This document shows, one piece after another, positions 13,340-26,599 of a DNA stretch of 64,000 nucleotides (its first letter is position 1; every line of letters starts with the position of its first letter). The translations under genes were made by a program, and so were the position numbers. The notes under the pieces are model-generated. The model did not search any database, had not been told where the DNA came from, and worked only from the letters and a program-made list of their open reading frames with translations. Origin of the DNA: Rotaria sp. Silwood1 (lineage: Eukaryota > Rotifera > Eurotatoria > Philodinida > Philodinidae); NCBI GenBank assembly GCA_905250075.1, contig CAJNOP010000211.1, forward strand, positions 124,001-188,000, in the 5' to 3' direction.

Positions 13340-15683
13340 TCAGGTTTTGTTTTCGTTAAATAAAAGAGCATTTTGTTTTCGTCGTTGTGCTTTTATTTCT
13401 TGAAATGCTGAAGATGTTCCAGTTGTTGTTCCACTACTAGGTAATAAACCAGCAGCAACATTTGTATTCGATTCTTTATTAATTAAACCTAATGCTTGTT
13501 TCATTTTTAATGCTTCACCTGGTTGAAACCATTCTTTTGGTATCATTGAAAGAAGAACGCTTGATAATGAACATAATATTGCCAATATAAATAATGGAGA
13601 ATATTTTATATTTAAAATATAATGATCAATTACTATATTAATTCAATTAAATAAATAAACAAACTATTCAATAATAAATATAGAAAATAAAACTAACATG
13701 ATATTGAAGGAATAGCAAGAATGAAAGAAGCCACATTAGCCAATGATGTGTATTTAAACGGAATTGTTATTGGCAATACATGAAATACTTTAAAAAAGGA
13801 AAAAAAATTTAATTTTTTTCGAATGATTATCTCTTACGAAGTGCACTAATAAATGTAATTATGGTAAGAAATGAATAAACATGGTGACTATAAATTGGTT
13901 CAAATCGTGTTATATGAAAAAGTAAAACAAATGGCCAAAGACAACATGTTCCACATAAACATACATTAATCATTACTGTTCGATACTTTGAATTTGTTAA
14001 ATTTAGAATAAAACCATTCATAAGAACCTATTTAAAATAATAAATAAATTCAATACTTCAAAACAAAAAAAAATTAAAATTAATAAGTTTACATCAAAAA
14101 TTGTTTTCATTGCAACAGCACAAGTAACCATTGATAAAGCAAATAAAAATTTATTAAAACGAAATCCACTATCATGACTAAGAAAAAGTAAAGCTGATAA
14201 AGCAAGTATATGAGCTATTATCTATTTAAAAAACAGAATTTTTATTTATTTAAAATAAATATTAAACAAACTTTATTTCCAATAAATTGTTCATGTAAGA
14301 AAATCCATCCCAACATTTGTCGTAATGTTATTTTAATTGAATATAATATTATTATTTGAGAAGATATAAGTAAAACCATTGAACGAAATATTAAATAACA
14401 AGACAAATACCATAGGATACATAATAAACATGTTTTTATTAAATAATCAACAAATTTATTATTTAATGAACATTTTCCATTGTCAAATATTCGAACACAT
14501 TCTCTACAATAATTAATTAGATATTTTTTTACCACAAAACAAAAAAAAACATACGGATTTTTTATTTAATTAAAAATATCTTCTTTTTCTTTCTAATTAT
14601 ACTTTCTCTATTGAGGATAAGAGATTATTAATGAAATTGGCATCTACAGTAAGATAAGAGATGCTCATCAAAAGAAAACAAAATCTTCTGTGAAAATAAA
14701 GATAATTGTAAATGGAAACTAGTTTTGTAAGTTTAATAATTATAAGTTTTATCTTATAAATCTGTTGTTAAAAGAGAGTCCTCATGATGGAAAAAATATC
14801 AAGGACGATTATTAATAGAAACATAGTCAAAGAAAAAAAGTAATCTGTTTTTCCATACTACTCTTCATAGTGCTTTAACGCGTGTCTTATAAAAGAAACG
14901 TGATGATGCGCAACATTTGCTTTCCGGTTTTTCTCTTCTTACTTTATCGATGACGGATGTTCTGTCAACTAAGCCTATTCTATACATTCAATGAGTAAAG
15001 ATTTTTAATGAATTCGTCTGACAGATGTTTCTTTTTTTCTTTAGCTTAAAAAGTGACAATTATTCAAATCTGTGTCAAAAAATATTTGTTTAATCTTTTC
15101 AGGAAATTTTTTTTCGGTTTACAATTAAATTTATTTAATAATGAAATTTTTACCTAAGAAAAGCTGCTCTTGCTCGACCACGTTGTGGACGTTGTCGATA
15201 TAGAAATAAATGTGTAAATAAACAAATTAAAAATAAAAATAGATTAAAAATCCATATACACGCAAAGAATGAACGAATAGGAGGAATTTCTTCTTCTTCT
15301 AATTTTGTTTCATTATTAATTCGAGTTAAATTTGATATTTTATTCATAGATAATGATAAATTTTTTTCTGTTTTATATTTAACAAGTATTGTCGATAACT
15401 CAATTGTTGTTATAAGAAGAAAAGCAAAAGTAACAGTTAAAATAATAAATACTAACACATGTTTTATTCTTTCGGATCGTTTTAATTGATTATTAAAATT
15501 TAATAAAATACGTGATTGATTTGGATTATGATTGGGTGCTAAACATAATGCATTAGCTGATGTTTGAGACAAACGATGTGATGGAAGTAATCCATTCAAT
15601 GTATGTGTAACTGCTGATTTTAATGAAGGAGAATTTGTACTCAATGGAGTACTATGAACATATTGCGATTGGAATTGTTGCAT
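13340..15683 (-). CDS. SLC35F3/F4-like multi-span transporter
   Basis: A drug/metabolite (EamA/SLC35) family carrier, closest in layout to SLC35F3/F4; SLC35F3 is reported as a thiamine transporter, but the substrate here is unknown. Six minus-strand exons: 15683-15154, 14503-14272, 14221-14093, 14027-13838, 13787-13698, 13632-13340, phase-consistent, 487 aa. About 75 polar N-terminal residues precede span 1 (76-98) and span 2 (139-162). Exon 2 carries KTCLLCILWYLSCYL and WIFLHEQFIGNK, matching the family pattern K-T-x-x-x-x-LW...N-Y and W-x-x-L-x-x-x-F-x-G. Exon 6 starts with LIDHY (390-394) and ends the membrane part at IPKEWF, equivalent to the conserved IDHY and LPEEW. The loop of residues 102-138 between spans 1 and 2 has several N-glycosylation sequons. 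The 650-nt first intron is the only long one. Confidence 0.85.
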
Positions 15684-18600
15684 CGATATGAAACGAAACG
15701 CAACTAGATCAATATTTTTCCTGTGTGTAGTCAGTCATCTAAAAATATAATTAGCTGTAACGGAGTCATTCTAAAACAGAAGAGAAGAAAAAAAAAGCAA
15801 GAAGTGACGTTTTCTGGCTTTTTCTATTCTCCTTTTTCTCGTTTCGGTTTGATCTTCGTTCATTTTCTTTTCAGTTGTGATGAAAAACTGAGTTTGCTAT
15901 AATAATAGCGGCTACGTTTTAAACAAGAAGCGGATGTTGGCAACTATTTTCCTTTCATTGACGTATCGTTTCTCTCTATTTGTTCGCTGGATACAATAAT
16001 CGACATCAATTGATCCATACAATTGTGCACCATCGAATCTTTCAAATAAAATAACAAGAAAATTAACCTACTTTATATTCAACGTTACTTTTTCATATGT
16101 ATTATTTTGACAATTAATATAAAAACAAATCACATCAGATTTAGTACAATTTCAATAATATTATTTGTTACTTGTTTGTTTTGAAGAGTAAAAAAAAAGG
16201 ATTAATTATCTTCGAGGGTATAAAATTTAATTTCAAACAAAATAATTGAACATATCTAAATAAAGAATATATATTGATCATTATTTCGAACAGACATTAT
16301 ACTTTCAGACTAATTTTGCATAGTTAGGATTCTAATCTAAATAAATGATTAATCCTTCTCTTTCCTCTTCATACATAGTGATTCATAAATAAGACTAGGA
16401 GAAAAAATTGTCATATCTCCATTTCGTTACTAGCAAATGTACAAATGTTTTGGTTGGTAGTAGAAGGTCATTTTAAAGTTCTTTTTTCATATGAATAATG
16501 CAAACAAACTCTATTGTTAATTGATTTTATTTATTCCATTAAAAATATTTAATCGAATATAAAGCAAAGACAATCTATGTGAAACGTTTCATAGGTAAAT
16601 TTTAGTTGTCACCTGAAATAGTAACAAGAAGAAATCAAAATAAACGTGATGACGAATATTACAGATTGAGGAAATATTCATAACTAGTCAGTTTAAAAGC
16701 TGCAATTCCTGTTTCATAAGTAAAACGCACAATTAAAGCTCTTTAAAGCAGCAAAACGTTAACTTTTTTTTGCAACAGCCAGTGTTCCATGCTGGATAAT
16801 TCGAAACATTGTAATCGTAGCTTTCAGCGTAATTAGTTCTTGAACTTTTCTATGAATACATCAATGTAATATCATGCATGAAGCTTTTTTGACTTGTTGT
16901 TATTCTCTGAGATGACAACGGAAGCTTATCTATGAGACGCGTCATATGAATTCTCCTCTCTTCATACTTGGTTAAATCCTTTTATTGACATCAACAATAT
17001 TACTTAACAATAGAGTTTGCTTGCATTATTTATATGAAAAAAGAATATTTAATTCATTTTTACCATCCATCAAAAATTGATACATAGTTTTTAATAGAAC
17101 CGGAGATCTAATAATCTTTTATCTTAGTTTTATTTATGAGTCACTCTATAAATATATTCCTTGAAATATAAATTTAATTTTTATAGCCATCAGAGACTGA
17201 AATGAGAAGATCTTTTGAATTTTCGTCCCGCTTTAGCAAAGCTCTTCTGTATTTTTCTTCTTGCTAGTCTCGATCATTATGATAAGATATTTGTTTAATT
17301 TTACGAGAGGACTCTTCTCATTCATATACATTGCTGTTGACTCCAGGCTACGCCTGTTCTGTAGGATCACATGAACTATGAATATCCTGAAAATATTTTT
17401 CAGGTCCTTAAGCTTATTGCTGTCGAAATATTGCACGTTTACATTAGTTTTTTAAATGAATACCGTCTTTTCCTCAGAACAATTGGAAAAACTAATTGGC
17501 AAATTTTGACTTGAAACTTTGCATAGAGTTAGATCTTTATAAAATTAGTTTATTGTGAAAGTTTTAGATCTTTTGATTTGCTTTTATCCTTAAATAAAAC
17601 CATTGAATCTACCATTATAGATAGTGAGTATCAAAATTATTCAACAAGGTCTATTTTTGAACGTTTTTTCGCTACCGTAAGTGTTAAAATTAATCTAAAT
17701 AGTCAGTAGAATAATGAAAATAGTTTGGAACAAGAATATGAAGAAATAAATTTTTTTATCGAGTTCACAAAGATAGGATTTCAGAAAACCCAAATCCTAG
17801 TTTTTCAATACTTAGAGAATGTATATATAAATTTGTTTACACTACACAGAACGATACAGCAAACAATTTTCTACATAATGACCCATCTTCAAGTTGTCTG
17901 GGGCGTTTCTTGGTTAACATACAACAATTTGACTGAAGGTAAAAAGAAGGTTTTCTCTATAGAAAATTGAAAAAAACGACCTTAGGAGCTTCAGTTAGTG
18001 TAGTGTATCTCAGCTAAAGAACATCATAGAGAGCTTGAAGACCTCGCATTGTGTAGAGAATTGTTTGCTCTAGCGTTATGTATAGTCTAAATAAAATTAT
18101 ATATACTCTGTCTAGACGCTGAAAAAATAGTCGTTTACTTTTGTGAGGAATCTGTCTTGAGGCATTTGAAAATAATTTTTATTTCCTTATATTCATTTTG
18201 AAAACAATATTCTGTATTGAAATCACTGTTTCGATTCTTTCTAATACTTACAGTAGCCGAAAAAAATTAAAATAAAACTTGTTGAGTATTTTTGGGACCT
18301 ATTGTATGAGCGATGTAAACGATATGCTTGTGCGAAAGCTGTATTTTAGGATAAGAACAAGGACAAGATCTGAAACATTCATAGTGAACTATTCTTGTTA
18401 ATGACTGTCTATATGCAAAGTTTCGAGTCAAAATTCGAAAATCAATCTTTGCAGTATTCGTGAGTAGGACTACAGCGTTCTTTTAAAACCTATAAAAATA
18501 CAACATCTCGGCAGTAATAAGCTGTGCGCCTGAACTATTTTTAGGGTAATTATTCATAGTTCGTTTGATTCTACCGAGTGCACATAGCCTAGACTGAAAA

Positions 18601-21534
18601 GCAATTCATCAGTTGTCAGACTTTTCTCATTGTGTGAAAGAGATGTTCCTGAAATGATTATTCAAGAAAAAATTCAATATTCAATAAATAAATATGTATT
18701 TATTTGCCTGATATACTATTTTAGATGTCAATGAGCATTTGTATCCACTAACTGTTTATCTAATCGACTGACAATACTGAGAAAGATATTTTCAGAAGGC
18801 AAAAAAGTCGTGCAACTTAAAAAATTTATCATGAAAAAGGCATTCCGTTGATCTGTCTACAGCACATGTTCGAAGTAGTTGCCACAATGTTTCCGTACGA
18901 AGCCTCGTCTTTCTAATCATTGCTTGAAATATTTTTTCAGGTTCAATAAAAGATATAAAATATGCAATCTTGTTTATTGGTTTGATTATAGTTGTTCATA
19001 ATTCAACGGAAAATTTCTGGGCGCTCAAGGTTTGTATACCTCTTTAGTTTGATATTATTACTGATTATGAATTGTATACTTACCACATCAATATGATACC
19101 AGAATCAGGATGAAAATCCTTATTAAAACAAGAGAAGAAAATCCAGAGACTTGAGAAATCAGAAAAAAATCATTAAAATGATGAAACGGACATATTCATC
19201 AATTAAATTCTATGATTTTGATTAAACCTAAAATTCATTGCATTGATTACATTAAAATGTCTCTTTCAATTAATAAAGTTGAAATGCATCAAATTTTATA
19301 CTCACTTCATTACCTGAAAAGGACATCTTTGTCGTGTTTGTGATAAAAAAAATTGCGAAAATCATGAAGTTTTTCGGATTTTTAAAGTTCATGGAAAATG
19401 TTCCCAATGCTTTTAATATATATGTCAATAAGAAGATTAAAGATGTTTGCCATGTTTTGTATCATAGCTGAGCCCTGGTTTACTATATGCCGCTTTGTAC
19501 AGCATGTAATAATGATATCGACACTTTCATTAAATATTTTATATTGTAAACAAAAAAATTGATCAAACTAACAAGAATCTTAGCCAACAAGTTCTATGAA
19601 ATTACATTTTGTCAGCGTGGATGCGATGAAAAAAGATATTTCTATTAATTATGTAAAAGCAGGAAATTTAAAAACTTTTAGTTCATTGGTTTTGTGATAA
19701 TATTTCATACTTTTTATTGTTGAACTATATTTAAGATAGACGAAATATTTATCCTAATCGAAGAATTTCGCCAATGTAATAACCAAGAATGTTTACTTGA
19801 TAGGTCTTGTTTGACATAAAAAAAAGTGCAACTTCGTATCGAATATCATGAATATTACCTAATATATTCACTAAGGACAGAGGACCACACATCTAAGACC
19901 TTCATCATCTACATACATATTGATATGAACAATAATGATCTAAGGAAGCATCCTTTTCAATTAATTCTACTTTTCTGTACCATTATTTTTCGTTGCTTAA
20001 CAAACCACTTCTTATTTTCTTATAAATTTAAACTATATATAGTATCCTAACAAAACCAAGAATACGAGTCCGACGAGAGCATTTTCAACCATCTCCTATT
20101 GAATTTTTAATAAATCTCGCTTAATACATGACAATATCTTGATTACACGATTGAAAAAAAAATCTCTTAAAAACAATGCAGTCATCTAATAGTTTGTTTT
20201 TTAACTTGATATTGAAAATTGGTTGTTCGCAAACAACAATCGTATAAATAGTAGATGTAGCTCAACCAACTACTATTATACATCTTTTAATCATTTGTAT
20301 TAGTTATAGACAGCATCAGTGGTACTTTCATAGGTATAATGTGAGATGTAGTCTCCTAAGAGACAAAAGTATCTGTTTCGTTTATTGTCTTCAGTTGTAT
20401 CTTAGAGAAAATTATAAGTCTGAAATTTTCTTTTGTGGATGTAATGCTTTAACGAATGAAACTACTTGCTAAGATTCGAATAACGTTTTTATAAGCTACA
20501 AGTCTTGAAATATGAAAATTGTGTTTCGACAAATAAATTTTAATTCTATATATCTAAAACGATTACGATGCAAAGTACTGACTTCTGATGGATGCGTTGG
20601 GAAAAAGAAGCATTATACTTGATTTTTTCCACAGATCAGTCATCTAGATGAAAAGTCTCCAGCAAAAGAAATGAATCGTGATAATAGATATTATAGTGGA
20701 CTGAAGAATATCGATAATTCGTTTTTTGAGCGAACCAATTAAACATGAATAAACATGCTTATCTTTTATCGACTAACTCTGTACCACTTATAAATAAATC
20801 TGCATTTTTTGAAAAACATGAAATATCAGAAAAATGTCTAACACAGACTACAGTATAGAGCGATCTTCAAAAATATAAAAACTATAGCGAACGAACACGA
20901 AGATTGTTTTCATGAATAAATTTCTCAAATAACAAAAAACTTGTCCATCTTCGCACATAATATATAGTAAAGCAAAAACATCTCCTTTAAACATAACATC
21001 GATTATCCAGTATATATACCTTTTCTCTCCATGGATATTTACATGATGAAATTCTACCAGAGAGAAACCACGGAAATGGATCTTAACCTTGTTATGTTAG
21101 GTCTCGCCTACGAAAAAAATAGTCTCTGACCGTGGAATCCATCCTACTTTGCCCTCTAATAGAAATAGAAATATTATGCTAACAACAAATAGTCAATTTT
21201 TCACCCGAGAAAAAACACAATACACCAGTTATTAAACTTCAGTTTGAATATTAGTTAGAACAAACAATGGATTAATTAAACTATTTCATATTAGTATGTA
21301 TGTAAATTAAAAATTAATTCGTAACAGTAAAATATTTCAAAAAATTCTTTACTTAAAATGATTATCGATATATAATTAACACCGACATGAACTTTGATTG
21401 TCATAGTTCTTTTTGTTTGAGATCACATGCATATGATGATATTTTGTTTTGTAGAAACTCCTCTCTTATTTATGTTTCACGGTGAGCATCTTTTTAGCAT
21501 TGAAATTCATTATTTTTACGAATAATTGTTCTCA
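15684..21534. other. gene desert, nothing recognised
   Basis: 5.9 kb upstream of the SLC35F-like gene. Only short open frames (81 codons or fewer) with no recognisable domain. The promoter of the transporter must lie at its left end; an acceptor-like ATATTTTTAG on the minus strand near 15740 could be its 5' splice or trans-splice site. No tRNA, rRNA or terminal-repeat element was found. Confidence 0.5.
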
Positions 21535-21832
21535 CCCAGGTCGAAAAGTACCGGCCGGTTCCCGCAGGAAAACACCGGAAATAGCCGGAACATGGAAGCA
21601 GTATTCCGGCCGGAAATTTTCGGAATTTTTTCCGCTGATTTTCCGCTCGGTTTCTGCCGGAAAACACAGGAAATTGGCCGGAATTCACCGGAAAAAATCC
21701 GGAGAATTTCCGGCCGGACTACTGCTTCCATGTTCCGGCTATTTCCGGTGTTTTCCTGCAGGATACGGTGATTTTTCCCGCATTTTCCTGCCGGTTCCTG
21801 CAATATCCGGTGGCCGGAACGATCGACCTGGG
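21535..21832. mobile_element. GC-rich foldback MITE, CCCAGGTCG ends
   Basis: A 298-bp element standing out by its high GC in AT-rich DNA. It begins CCCAGGTCG and ends CGACCTGGG, a perfect 9-bp terminal inverted repeat. Inside, arms of about 60 bp near 21565-21624 and 21705-21765 are almost exact reverse complements. Weaker pairing continues to the centre, so the whole unit folds into one long hairpin. The interior is built from reiterated CCGGAA/TTCCGG words. Open frames on both strands are by-products of this composition. No target-site duplication is clear. No transposase is encoded, so any mobility would need another element. Confidence 0.75.
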
Positions 21833-24800
21833 CAATGTTGAATAAGAGGAACATCAAAGAAAAAGAAAATTTGATCTTCATTAATGTGAAAACTCACGAT
21901 ATCTTTTCTTACAAGGAATGAGGTAGGCCAATGGCGATATTTAACACCAGTTCAACTTACACGGAAAAATTTTTCTCACTAATATTATTTTTTGAATTCA
22001 TGGATTATGAATATTGATAATTTTTTTAATTTTATTGATCATTAATATTCACCTATTGTTATTATAATTATTTAAATTGATTATTATTGTTAGAATAGAT
22101 AATAGTGATTTACAATTTTTATTTATACTGTTTATATGGATTATTATCGGGTACTTACCAGTCAAATGTGAAAGCTTAAAAAAGCGCATGTAATTACACA
22201 AAAAATGCAGCGTACAGATGAGTGATCTGCTCATACATGGTACGTGTGTCAATGCGAATATAGTTTACTCTGTGAGGCGTGCACACTTATGAAAATTTGC
22301 TCGTGTGCATTTATGCTAATAATTCTGTCAAGCATTCCAAAAAGTGAATAAAATTTCTGGATTAAGATAGGCTTGTTATGAAGAAAAGTGATTTGATTCA
22401 AATAAAAGTGAATAAGTATAAGTCGAAGAGAATACTTAACAGTTACATGGATCAGCGTCTAAAATCTAAAATAGCTGAATTTGTACGTCGACAAAGCATC
22501 GTTTGGATGATACTTTTCATTAATACGAAGTTTTCACGTCCATATGGTATATTTGGCAAAGTTCTAGCCATCCTGCAAATGCATGAAAATAATACTTTGG
22601 CATTAACTTTCGAGCTACATATCTTGTATAAGCGAGCTGAAGTATTGTATGCGAGTGCTTACAATAAGAATCATGCATGATATAGCGTACTATGTCTAAA
22701 ACATTACAAAAACTGTGATTGTATGCACGCAGTTGTCAGATGCGTGCCTATGCATGGGCTACTGGTTTGCATTTATGCGAAGAAATTGCTACTATTTCAG
22801 ATAACTTGCATGTTCGTGCATTTCATGCAGTGACTAGGAAAATATCTTGCACGTTACCAAAAGTTTCAAAATTTTCTGCATACATACGCGTTTTTAAACT
22901 TTCGAGTTTGACTGAATTCTACACGATATATACCGCTTATCAGTTGAAATGAACAGAATATACATCAACTAATGACAAAAAGAGGAAAGAAGAAAAACTC
23001 AATTGGTGCATTATGTAAACCATTAAGCATAAGAGACAATGAAATAAATGATTGAACTAACTACATGCGTAAACAGTACATATAAACAACGAGACATGTA
23101 TGCTTAAGCGTCAGTCAATAGTCACAAGCATTTTTATTTTCACCTGTGGGCGGAACGCTGCTACTCTGTACTTGTGATATTATAGTGATTGTCTAGCGTA
23201 CACAGTGGATTAAAGCGTAAAACATCAATAATGGTCCCAGAAACATAACGATTCCAGAACACATTTATATTTGTATTCGTTCATACTGGTTAATCATGAA
23301 ACTCTACTAAGTTACACATGATTCGTATTGTCGTTTTATACATGTCATTTGGCGTATGTATGGGTAATCCGATAATTCCAGTATGGAAGGAAACGTAAAG
23401 TACATACAGACACGAACCATGCAGAAATAAAAGATATGCTCAAACAGCAGAACAAGTTCAACATTAATAACTGGACTCATACAGGTCTACTCATTACTCT
23501 GTTAATGCTAGGGCTAATCGTAATGACAATACACTGTTTATTATGTACTTGTTACCTATCAGCACTGATTTTAGCCCATAGGATGCATGGAATTGCAACA
23601 AGCAGCGCATGCTCAAATAGATCAACAGATACAGCAACAGTAGTTCTTACCGTTCATTCTACAAAACTATCAAGCTTGTACAATATATTTACAAACAATA
23701 AGTCCTTTACCATAAAATAATCGTGATTAACAAAAATAGTAACAATGCATGAAATTAAATTTGAGTTACATCAAGTAAAAAAAAAACACAATGAATATAT
23801 GAAACAACAGTAGGTACAAAATCAACAGAAACTAAAAATATTGAAATGAATAAAAATCTGAACCATGAAATCAGAGATCTTAACTCGAACTTAATAAGTT
23901 GAGGTAAATAGATATTTTACTGTTTTAATTTGTTATTGTAAAAGTATTCTTACAAAACAACCAACTACCGTTGTACTTAGGGATGTCGTGCCAAATCTTT
24001 TGTCATTAGTCGTCGATGAAGTAAAAGTTGCTGTTAAAAAAAGAAACCAATGACAACAACAGGTACCAAAAATTAATTTTAAAACTTTATACAATCCTTA
24101 CACACTAAATACTGTAATATTTAGAAAAAAACAAAAATGAAAATCTACAAGGCAGTACAAGCCGTTATATATAAATTGGCTGTATACAGTCATTCGAACA
24201 AATATATATACGGTACATCTTAACTTCATTCAACACCCTTGAAACTAATGACGTTATACGTACGTCCTCTTATAATAACTGTAATGTTCAATACCTTTAC
24301 TACATCGCTTTATACAGCACATACTTTAAGTAAATATTCGATATTGTGTGTGGCCCTTCCATCTAGATTAAATTTACAACAGCAGTGTAAGACGACCGAT
24401 CATGCTAATGAGAACCAGCAGCAAAATGATAATAAGAAACAAGGTTTAATCAACGCTATAGTTAATCACAACAACAAGATAAAGAACGTCGACAACAAAT
24501 TCGAGTTTATCGTCAATAACTACGCTAATTGAAGCCATGCGAAGGAAATCATGGAAAAAACAAAAGGAATACAAAAGCGTGTATGTGGTATCCCTCTTGC
24601 GCATCGATCTAGGCGAGAACTTTTATTGGTGACTGTTAGTTTTAGTGCACTAGGGTAAATCCTAATCAAAATCGGAAAGAAATGTGTCGGACTCAGTCAA
24701 ATACAAACCATTCGTGAACTAGCAAATGAACATCAAAGTAAAGTACCTTCTATCAGCGAACAGGTATAAACGTCCAGAAACAATGCTAATGTGATAGTCG

Positions 24801-25055
24801 ATGTAGCAATCGATCATATACAGCAACAACCAAACAAGCACAACAAACAGTTGAACAATATGATGCATAGACTGGAGCATAGTTCTTCTTAGATGAATAA
24901 TCCGGTTTATGTTAAACAAAAACTAATTGCGTCATGTGTGCATGTATCTATAAGAAGTGAAATTGTCACTTAGTTAGATACTACTATGTCTCTATTGAGC
25001 CTTGAGAATCTCTCTTGAAGAGGTCTTGTTGTTCTCTTTTTTTCGCTTTTCATAT
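21833..25055. other. compositionally distinct island, unidentified
   Basis: 3.2 kb flanked by the two GC-rich foldback elements. From about 22150 it is richer in words such as TGCATG, GTGTGC and GCGTAC and poorer in A/T runs than its surroundings. Four plus-strand open frames of 77-100 codons occur (22378-22680, 22719-22952, 23436-23720, 24239-24532); none shows a family motif I recognise. It may be a decayed element or coding region of unknown kind. Confidence 0.4.
22159..22918. repeat. imperfect inverted repeat
   Basis: The left arm around 22159-22194 (CAGTCAAATGTGAAAGC...) is matched in reverse complement at about 22880-22918 (GAAAGTTTAAAAACGCG on the other strand), with about 700 bp between. 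This may mark the ends of a decayed insertion inside the island. Confidence 0.4.
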
Positions 25056-25343
25056 CCCAGGTGATTCGATCCGACTGTCGGATTACGTCGGATTATATCG
25101 GATTATATCAGAAAAATTACCGGATTTTAACGGATCCGACGGGAACTCGTCGGAAGTTGTCGGCGTCCTAGCCACAGGATTCCGACAGGAGGTTCCGGAT
25201 GTCGGAATAATCAGGATCCTGCGAAATCCCTGAAACTCCGACACTTTCCGACATCCAGAACCACTTGTCGGAATCCTATGGTTAGGATTCCGACAAATTC
25301 CGGCGAATTTCTATCGGATTCGACAGGGTGAATTCGACCTGGG
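25056..25343. mobile_element. GC-rich foldback MITE, second copy type
   Basis: 288 bp, starting CCCAGGT and ending ACCTGGG, flanked on both sides by ATAT (a possible 4-bp target duplication). The terminal bases match those of the element at 21.5 kb. The interior is built on a different reiterated word, TCCGAC/GTCGGA. It includes a perfect hairpin of 11-bp arms (25267-25277 with 25284-25294). It is non-coding; a 72-codon open frame across it is a side effect of composition. Confidence 0.7.
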
Positions 25344-25639
25344 ATATATCTTCAAGATTGCTTTACGCTTCACTCTTTTGATATGACTGCTTCTGTTTTA
25401 TCTTTCTGTGCCCTTGTTTTGATTTTTGTTCGTTTGTTTGTCTTTCCTTTTTTCACATTTGGTCTTTTGTGTATCTTATTCTATCTGTCGGTTCTTATCT
25501 TTTTCAATTCAACTTGCACCTGTTACAAACCGTCTTTAAGCTCTATTGTCCTTTTAGGACCGTCATGGTCATAGGGCTAATAATGCTTAACTAAAAAACT
25601 TAAAATGAAGAGTTAGCAATTATATACAATTTTACTCAA

Positions 25640-26560
25640 GAGCATTTTCAACCAATGTGACTCAGCCATGAGTCAAGTGATTGGATTGCTATTTACACAA
25701 GGCAGATAGAAAATTCAAATCGCACGGCCTAGTGGAATTTTTGATAAATATCTTCTTGAACAGTAAATGTACTGAAAATGATTTGATCCACTATATAGAA
25801 GCAGAACAAGGTATTCAAGTTATTCTCAACGACTAAGCAAAAGAAGTTCTAATAAAATTAGCACATGTAGATACTGAATATCATCGAAATCAAACTTCAA
25901 GGTCAGTTGCACAAAAAAAGTAATTTATGCTTTTAAAGTGTTTTTTTTAGAAAATCAACCATTGACGTATATTTTGTTGATCTACAAGCTCTTGATTATG
26001 ATATTAATGATCTACTTCGATTGCCAATTACTGAAATATATCAAGTTTATTTTTTAATATTATTGAAAATAAAATCCAATTTTCTTTCTAAATAAATGTG
26101 TTTCTCGTAAATAAAATTGCATGAAGACATTGAGACTGATTTTTGTTTTTGTAGAGAAAATGTTAGGTTCAATTGTGATAATTTTAAACAACATTTTCAG
26201 GATATTGCACTTGAATCTATTCTATGCGATACTCATCACGAACCATGTGGCATTGGACAAGGTTTAGATGCACAGACAAAATACTTAATTAAGAAAATAT
26301 GTTTAAGTTGATAATAGATTGTTATTCTTGAACATAAATTAACTATGTACTCCAGTTATTCAACTATTCTTCATATTCATGCAGTTATTGCTGAAGTTCA
26401 ATTAAAAAAGTTATTGACGTTCATTGAGCATGAAACCAGTAAAACAATTGAAGAGCATCCGAAATTTATAAAACAAGTTCAAGTAGAATTAGCAAGAGTT
26501 AAACTATCACAAGCCAGACAAATTATCTGTACGGCAGCATTTCAGCGTTCGCTTTAATTT
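25640..26560 (+). pseudogene. decayed coding-like stretch, unknown family
   Basis: Several same-strand open pieces look protein-coding (acidic/helical composition, few homopolymers) but do not join cleanly. One translated near 25680-25918 is broken by an in-frame TAA. One follows a TTTTTTTAG acceptor near 25950. One covers 26117-26311 and contains CFC, CD and HEPCG. One covers 26345-26557 and is helical (EVQLKKLLTFIEH). I do not recognise the protein. It could instead be a real gene with introns I failed to place. Confidence 0.3.
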
Positions 26561-26599
26561 GATCGATTTACATTAAATGATGTATTCTTTCTAATAATA

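Noticed and set aside
17725-17970. 81-codon open frame as a gene
   Set aside because: No homology signal, splice context or neighbour; within expectation for this much AT-rich DNA.
21482-21881. Open frames of 119-121 codons on both strands across the GC-rich element
   Set aside because: They arise from the GC-rich palindromic repeats lacking stop codons; the translations are low-complexity mirror images.
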